Part shown: positions 50,277 to 54,883 of the stretch, in pieces
How positions within the stretch are numbered: position 1 is the first letter of the stretch
Layout of the letters: each line of letters starts with the position of its first letter
DNA from: Streptomyces atratus
GTDB taxonomy: Bacteria; Actinomycetota; Actinomycetes; Streptomycetales; Streptomycetaceae
Assembly (NCBI RefSeq): GCF_014648655.1
Contig: NZ_BMRN01000044.1
Span: 380-55,262, forward strand
DNA length: 54,883 bases
Direction of reading: 5' to 3'
The notes under the pieces: generated by a model
What the model was told of the DNA's origin: nothing
Seen by the model: only the letters and a program-made list of their open reading frames with translations
Database searches by the model: none
Program-made: the position numbers and the translations under genes

Positions 50277-50808
50277 TTGATCACGAATGGACTGATCGAG
50301 AAATGGGCCGGAGTCACGGCGGGCGCCGACCCCGAGGAGGCGGACCCCGTCGTCCTGGAGTGCGCCCGCCTGCTCGCCGCCGAACCGGACGGCGAGCAGG
50401 CGGTCCTGCTGACCTTCGGTCCGGTGAACATGGCGCGGTACGTCCTCGGGCGACGCGGCGCCCCCGTCGAGCGGGCCGTGGTGGACGCGCCTGGAGCTGT
50501 CGTACGGAATCGCCCGCGAGATCCTCGGCATCCTCCGTACCGCTGCCGCCACTTCGCCCGGTGGTGCATGCGCCCACGCGGACGGCCATGCGCCCGGCCA
50601 CGAGCGCACCTCCGATCGCGTGGCCCGCATCGCGCACCTCTACGCCCCCGACGCATGCCCCACCCCCGGCGCGGACTCCGGCCAGGGCTTCGGGAGCGAG
50701 GTGCTGATCTGCCCCGTCCATCTGGCGGAGGCCGTGGCGAGGGGCATCGCGGAGATCGAGGAGCAGTTCGAGGAAGAACTGGAGGCTGAAGAACAACTGG
50801 CCGAGTGA
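50277..50808 (+). pseudogene. frameshifted small gene (two halves in different frames)
   Basis: Two protein-like halves lie in neighbouring frames. The first (TTG 50277) reads LITNGLIEKWAGVTAGADPEEADPVVLECARLLAAEPDGEQAVLLTFGPVNMARYVLGRRG and then degrades into Arg/Pro-rich sequence after about 50480. The second frame reads TRLELSYGIAREILGILRTAAATSPGGACAHADGHAPGHERTSDRVARIAHLYAPD and ends VHLAEAVARGIAEIEEQFEEELEAEEQLAE at 50808; it has stops upstream at 50410 and 50425. A one-base loss or two-base gain near 50470-50490 would join them into one protein of about 175 residues. Either a true pseudogene, a sequencing error, or less likely programmed frameshifting. I do not recognise the family; it has a CPTPGAD...ICPVH pair of cysteines and a very acidic coiled-coil tail. 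Confidence 0.7.
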
Positions 50809-50993
50809 GGTGGCCGGCGGTCGTCGTGACTCGGGCGCCACAGTAATTCCTGTGGCCATTGTGAGTAAGGCCACGAAAGGGACAAAGGATCACCAGTGGC
50901 TGCCAGAGTGGCGGTTCTCAGGTCATGTGTTCTTTGCGGGTAATTCATGTTTTTTCCCGGTAAAGATCCACGAACCCTCAGGGAGCACGTCAG

Positions 50994-53240
50994 TTGGCCG
51001 CCATTGCCCGCTGGTGCATCAGGCACCGCCTCATCGCCGTCCTCATCTGGCTCTTCGCCCTCGGCGGCGCAGCCACCGCGGCGGGCTTCGCGGGTTCTGC
51101 CTACTCCAACGACTACGAGGTGCCCGGTACGGAGTCCGGCCGGGCCGCCGAGCTCCTCAAGAGCGGTTTCACGGACCTCGGCGGTGACACGGACACCATC
51201 GTCTGGCACACCACCGACTCCACCGTGCGGGCCGCCGATGTCCGGCAGACGATGACCCGGACCCTGCACGCGGTCGAGGAACTGCCCGGTGTCGGAGCCG
51301 TCACCGGACCGTACGGGGCGTCCGGCGCCGGTCGGATCAGCGAGGACGGACACACCGCCTACGCCACGATCACCTTCGACCGGCAGTCCGACGACATCCC
51401 GGTGCAGCAGGCCCGGGCGGTCGTCGACACAGCGAAGGCCGCCGCCGGCGACCACCTCCAGGTGGAACTGGGCGGCTCGGCCGTCGCCCTCACCGAGGCC
51501 CCGTCCGTCCACTTCAGCGAGGCCATCGGGGTCGTCGTCGCAGCGGTCGTCCTGTTCCTCGCCTTCGGCTCGCTCGCCGCCAGCCTGCTGCCCATCGCCA
51601 CTGCTCTCGTCTCCGTCGGCACGGCGTACGCGGGCATCGTGCTGCTGGGCCATGTGATGACCGTCGCCGACTTCGCCCCCATGCTGGGCATGCTGATAGG
51701 GCTCGGCGTCGGCATCGACTACGCGCTGTTCATCGTCACCCGGCACCGCACAGGACTGCGCAGCGGCATGACCGTCGCCGAGGCGGCGCAGAACGCCGTC
51801 GCGACGACCGGGCGGGCCGTCGTCTTCGCCGGAGCCACCGTCTGTACAGCGTTGCTCGGCATGCTGATCCTGCGGCTCGGGTTCCTCAACGGTGTGGCGA
51901 TCGCCGCCTCGCTCACCGTCGTCCTGACCGTAGCCGCCTCCGTTACCCTGCTGCCCGCCCTGCTGTCCTTCATCGGCATGCGGGCGCTGAGCCGGCGCGA
52001 GCGCAGAAGGCTCGCCGAGCGCGGGCCGCAGCCCGAACTGCCCACCGGCTTCGCCGCCCGCTGGTCCGCGTTCGTCGAACGCCACCCCAAGTTGCTCGGG
52101 GCGTGCGCCGCCGTGGTGATGCTGGTCCTCGCGCTGCCCACGTTCTCCCTGCATCTGGGCACCTCCGACCAGGGCAACAACCCCTCCTCGTCGACCACTC
52201 GGCAGGCGTACGACCTGCTGGCCGACGGATTCGGACCGGGCGTCAACGGCCCGCTGACGATCGCCGCACAGCTCGACGGCGCGGACGACCGGCTGGCGAT
52301 GGACGGCCTGCCGGACGCCCTGCGAGCCACCGACGGCGTGGCCTCGGTCGGCCCGGTCACGTACAACAACAGCGGCAGTGCGGCCTTCATCACCGTTGTG
52401 CCGAAGTCGTCACCGCAGTCGCAGGAGACCAGCGCGCTCGTCGGCCGGCTGCGTACGGACGTCCTCCCGCAGGCCGAGGCGAACACCTCGCTCCGGGCCC
52501 ATGTGGGCGGGGTGACGGCCGGCTACGACGACTTCGCCCGGATCATCATCGGCAAGCTCCCGCTCTTCATCGGCGTCGTCATAGGGCTCGGCTGTCTGCT
52601 CCTGCTGCTGGCCTTCCGGTCGATCGGCATTCCGCTGAAGGCCGCCGCGATGAATGTGGCGGCCGTCGCCTCCTCGTTCGGCGTCGTCGTCGCGATCTTC
52701 CAGTGGGGGTGGGGGAGCGAGCTGCTGGGGCTGGGCAGCTCGGGGCCCATCGAACCGTTCCTGCCGGTCATCATGGTGTCCGTACTTTTCGGGCTCTCCA
52801 TGGACTACCAGGTGTTCCTGGTCGGGCGGATGCACGAGGAGTGGCTGAAGACCGGTGACAACCGGCGGGCGGTGCGGGTCGGCCTCGCCGAGACCAGCCG
52901 CGTGATCAACTCCGCGGCCGTGATCATGATTGCGGTCTTCCTCGCCTTCGTTCTCAGCGGGGACCGGGTCATCGCCATGTTCGGAATCGCGCTCGCCGCG
53001 GCGGTCGCCCTCGATGCCTTCGTTCTCCGTACGCTGCTGGTCCCCGCCCTGATGCATCTGCTGGGCGGAGCGAACTGGTGGCTGCCGCGCTGGCTGGACC
53101 GGCGGCTGCCGCGGATCAGCATCGAGCCTCCCGAGTGCCGCGCGCCGCATGGGAAAATCCCGAAGGCAGCGCAACCGGTGGAACCGGTGGAAACTGCGCA
53201 GGCAGCGCAAGCGGTGGAAGCGGTTCGAGAAGGAGCATGA
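50994..53240 (+). CDS. MMPL-family (RND-type) transporter
   Basis: A 748-residue membrane protein with the twelve-helix, two-repeat RND plan. An N-terminal helix (LIAVLIWLFALGGAATAAGFAG) is followed by an extracellular domain, then helices with GLGVGIDYALFIVTRHR, a second extracellular domain (52100-52540), and the second helical block with LFGLSMDYQVFLVGRMHEEWLKTGDNRRAVRVGLAETSRVINSAAVIMIAVFLAFVLSG. The two Asp-Tyr pairs (GIDY, SMDY) match the proton-relay positions of MmpL proteins. It probably exports a lipid or a drug. The C-terminal tail is a Pro/Val/Glu/Thr repeat (QPVEPVETAQAAQAVEAV). TTG start with AGGGAGC upstream. The following gene overlaps its stop (TGATG). Confidence 0.93.
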   Translation: MAAIARWCIRHRLIAVLIWLFALGGAATAAGFAGSAYSNDYEVPGTESGRAAELLKSGFTDLGGDTDTIVWHTTDSTVRAADVRQTMTRTLHAVEELPGVGAVTGPYGASGAGRISEDGHTAYATITFDRQSDDIPVQQARAVVDTAKAAAGDHLQVELGGSAVALTEAPSVHFSEAIGVVVAAVVLFLAFGSLAASLLPIATALVSVGTAYAGIVLLGHVMTVADFAPMLGMLIGLGVGIDYALFIVTRHRTGLRSGMTVAEAAQNAVATTGRAVVFAGATVCTALLGMLILRLGFLNGVAIAASLTVVLTVAASVTLLPALLSFIGMRALSRRERRRLAERGPQPELPTGFAARWSAFVERHPKLLGACAAVVMLVLALPTFSLHLGTSDQGNNPSSSTTRQAYDLLADGFGPGVNGPLTIAAQLDGADDRLAMDGLPDALRATDGVASVGPVTYNNSGSAAFITVVPKSSPQSQETSALVGRLRTDVLPQAEANTSLRAHVGGVTAGYDDFARIIIGKLPLFIGVVIGLGCLLLLLAFRSIGIPLKAAAMNVAAVASSFGVVVAIFQWGWGSELLGLGSSGPIEPFLPVIMVSVLFGLSMDYQVFLVGRMHEEWLKTGDNRRAVRVGLAETSRVINSAAVIMIAVFLAFVLSGDRVIAMFGIALAAAVALDAFVLRTLLVPALMHLLGGANWWLPRWLDRRLPRISIEPPECRAPHGKIPKAAQPVEPVETAQAAQAVEAVREGA

Positions 53241-53794
53241 TGTTCGCGATATCCCTGGGTGACGACGGAGCGGAACTGCGTCCGCTGGAGATCTGGCAGG
53301 CGGCGGAGTTCCTCGCCCATATCGACCGGGCCCGCGAGACCGTCGACCCCTGGATCCCCTTCGCCTCGTTCGTCACCGACCTGGACTCGGCGCGCGCCCT
53401 GCTCCGGCGGTACGCGGAGAAGCAGGCGGCCGACACGGGGCGCCTCTACGGCATCTGGCTGGACGGCACGCTCGTCGGCGGTGTCCTGTTCCGGATCTTC
53501 GACACGGAATCCGGGAACTGCGAGGTCGGCTGCTGGCTGGAGTCGGCAGGGGAGGGGCGTGGCCTGGTCACCCGGGCGGCACGGAAGCTGATCGACTGGG
53601 CGGTGTACGAGCGCGGCATGCACCGCGTGGAGTGGGACGCGTCCGCCGCGAACACCCGAAGCATCGCCGTGGCCAAGCGGCTCGGTATGACACGCGACGG
53701 GGTGCTGCGCGAGAACTACCTGTACCGCGGTGAGCGGCACGACTCGGAGATCTGGTCCGTACTGGCCCGGGAGTGGCGCGCACAGAAGGTCTGA
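53240..53794 (+). CDS. GNAT-family N-acetyltransferase (RimJ/RimL-like)
   Basis: A 184-residue acetyltransferase. It has LRPLEIWQAAEFLAHIDRARETVDPWIPFASFV, GIWLDGTLVGGVLFRIFDTESGNCEVGCWLESAGEGRGLVTRAARKLIDWAVYERGMHRVEWDASAANTRSIAVAKRLGMTRDGVLRENYLYRGERHDSEIWSVLAREW, the RimJ/RimL pattern in which RGLVTRA holds the acetyl-CoA pyrophosphate. I favour the second of two adjacent ATGs (53240) because AGGAG is four bases upstream; the first (53237) leaves only one base. It overlaps the MMPL stop codon by one base, so it is coupled to the transporter. Substrate unknown; a protein N-terminus or a drug is possible. Confidence 0.9.
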   Translation: MFAISLGDDGAELRPLEIWQAAEFLAHIDRARETVDPWIPFASFVTDLDSARALLRRYAEKQAADTGRLYGIWLDGTLVGGVLFRIFDTESGNCEVGCWLESAGEGRGLVTRAARKLIDWAVYERGMHRVEWDASAANTRSIAVAKRLGMTRDGVLRENYLYRGERHDSEIWSVLAREWRAQKV

Positions 53795-53866
53795 GGCCGG
53801 GGCGGGGGGGCCGGCCGGCGGTGCGCGTTAAGAGGGTTCTCATACGGGCCGCCTAGCGTGCGGGAC

Positions 53867-54535
53867 ATGAACCCCGGAACTCCCAAGAACCCCACCACTC
53901 CCACTGGCCCCGCCGCTCCCGCTGTTCTCGACGCCGAGGAGACCGCGGCCGAGGACGCGGCGTACAGCCTCGACAAGGGGGCGGCCGAAGCCGAGGGAGA
54001 GCACGCGGTGGCCGACGACGCCGAGGCGGGCTCCGCCCCGGGCCCCGCCCAGGACCTCGATCCGGATGCCGCCCTCAAGGGATCCGATGACGACTCCGAC
54101 TTCACGGATCCCGACTTCGAAGCCTCCGGCAAGGAGTCGTCCGGCCTCGCATCGGCCGCTGCGGCCGTGGCCGCCGCCGGTCTCGGTGTCGTCGCACTGA
54201 GCGGGTCCTGGACCGGCAAGATCGCCGCCGAGCGCGAGACCCTGATCGGGCAGATCAAGACCTCGAGCGGTGGCACCGCGGCCCAGCAGATCTCGGAGAT
54301 CTACGGCGACGCCTGGCACTCCACCGCGCTGGTCAACGGCCTCTTCGCACTGCTCGCCCTGCTGGTCGGCGTCTTCGCCCTGGTCCGCCCTGCCTTCGGC
54401 GCACCCTCCCCGCACCCGCAGCCCGGCTGGGTGCGTGCCGTCGCGACCGCCGGCATCGCGCTCGGTGTTCTCGGCTTGGTGATCTCCATCGGCATGTACT
54501 TCGACCTCATCGTCGCTCTGCCGACCGCCCAGTGA
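53867..54535 (+). CDS. membrane protein with acidic N-terminal domain
   Basis: A 222-residue protein. The first 90 residues are Pro/Thr-rich and then strongly acidic (DAEETAAEDAAYSLDKGAAEAEGEHAVADDAEAG...DPDAALKGSDDDSDFTDPDFE), probably disordered. Three hydrophobic helices follow: ASAAAAVAAAGLGVVALSG, ALVNGLFALLALLVGVFALV and ATAGIALGVLGLVISIGMYF, with a loop (KIAAERETLIGQIKTSSGGTAAQQISEIYGDAWHS) between the first two. I do not recognise a named family. TAGCGT (53853-53858) eight bases before the ATG may be the -10 of a nearly leaderless transcript. No partner gene is evident. Confidence 0.8.
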   Translation: MNPGTPKNPTTPTGPAAPAVLDAEETAAEDAAYSLDKGAAEAEGEHAVADDAEAGSAPGPAQDLDPDAALKGSDDDSDFTDPDFEASGKESSGLASAAAAVAAAGLGVVALSGSWTGKIAAERETLIGQIKTSSGGTAAQQISEIYGDAWHSTALVNGLFALLALLVGVFALVRPAFGAPSPHPQPGWVRAVATAGIALGVLGLVISIGMYFDLIVALPTAQ

Positions 54536-54883
54536 GTACGTACCGCCCTACGGCCGGCTGAGACCGACCGGCAAATGGAGGGCGGCGTCGCGGGACCGGG
54601 CACGCACTCCCCCAAGGCCTTGAGGGCCAGGGGGACCCCCTCCGGCGTTGTCGTCAGTCAACAACTCCCCCATGGCCCTGAAGGCATGGGGGACCCCCTT
54701 CGCGTTGCCTCCCTCCTCCGCCTTGCAGCTGCACGCACCCGGTCCCGCTCCTTCTCCCGCCCCCCATTTGCCGGTCGGTCTAAGCTTGGCTTTAAACCCC
54801 ACCAAGATCATTTCTTGGTGGGGTTTGTTGTTCGCCTGACAGCTGGACGGCCTCTGCTTGATCATGTGTTTCCGCCAAGAGAC
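54536..54883. other. gene-less right edge with two related hairpin repeats
   Basis: No gene is supported. Two imperfect copies of a GC-rich hairpin unit occur at about 54607-54650 and 54666-54707: each has CTCCCCCA(A/T)GGCC, a small loop, GGGC or AGGC, GGGGGACCCCC, then a C/T-rich run with GCGTTG. I remember such units as dispersed intergenic repeats in streptomycetes. A strong terminator follows at 54794-54826. The last 57 bases show nothing I can name. Confidence 0.55.
54794..54826. terminator. strong symmetrical terminator near right edge
   Basis: A perfect 14-bp stem (54794-54807 with 54813-54826) with loop TCATT; its outer ends are AAA/TTT, so on either strand the hairpin ends in a short U-run followed by further T-rich sequence (GTTGTT) on the plus strand. 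One of the few terminators here with a U-tract. Confidence 0.85.

Overview
The window looks like chromosomal DNA of a Streptomyces or very close relative. GC is high, almost all third codon positions are G or C, GTG and TTG starts are common, leucine TTA codons are rare, and the gene order from sdaA-glyA-gcvH-gcvT through the oligopeptide transporter, a cysteine desulfurase, mnmA, ligA, an rmdB-type c-di-GMP gene and gatCAB matches what I remember of the S. coelicolor SCO5469-SCO5501 region (from memory, not searched).

Layout. 1-1141: end of a WXG100 (type VII secretion-type) gene, one small gene and a repeat-bearing gap. 1142-5812 (minus strand): a serine/glycine operon, gcvT-gcvH-glyA-sdaA, behind a tandem glycine riboswitch. 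5972-8463: a P-loop kinase-like gene and two SseB-type genes. 8913-15276: a five-gene peptide ABC importer. 15295-16929: a TRIC-like channel gene and a thioesterase. 16931-27431: an accessory island between two core genes (thioesterase and cysteine desulfurase). 27432-30513: the tRNA-thiolation pair (cysteine desulfurase, MnmA) with a Tat-exported amidase in opposite orientation. 30630-38080: a secreted peptidase, a WhiJ-like regulator triad, and several small enzymes. 38111-46582: ligA, a GGDEF/EAL gene, and the gatC-gatA-(small membrane protein)-gatB operon. 46686-54535: an ArsB/SLC13-like permease, a Tat phospholipase C, a frameshifted gene, an MMPL transporter with a GNAT gene, and a membrane protein. 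The right edge carries repeat hairpins and a strong terminator.

The most notable part is the island. It holds two different gene sets in tandem between the same two core genes. The first (16931-21994) carries a 1443-residue secreted protein with DNRLRE-like and fibronectin-like regions and a C-terminal papain-fold amidase domain, translationally coupled through a TTGA overlap to a 145-residue lipoprotein: a candidate effector/immunity pair. The second (22242-27431) carries a WYL regulator, a Fe(II)/2-oxoglutarate dioxygenase with two TTA codons, an unfamiliar protein, an SDR-fold protein lacking three of four catalytic residues, and a class III aminotransferase. Between the two sets lies a chimeric scar: 99 bp from inside the downstream cysteine desulfurase gene joined directly to the last 148 bp of the upstream thioesterase gene. 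That order (downstream gene piece, then upstream gene piece) is the signature of a tandem-duplication or circle junction, and it suggests that two alternative versions of one variable locus were stacked side by side.

Functions were assigned by reading protein sequences and motifs without any database search; family names for well-known enzymes are firm, while the roles of the accessory genes are inference.
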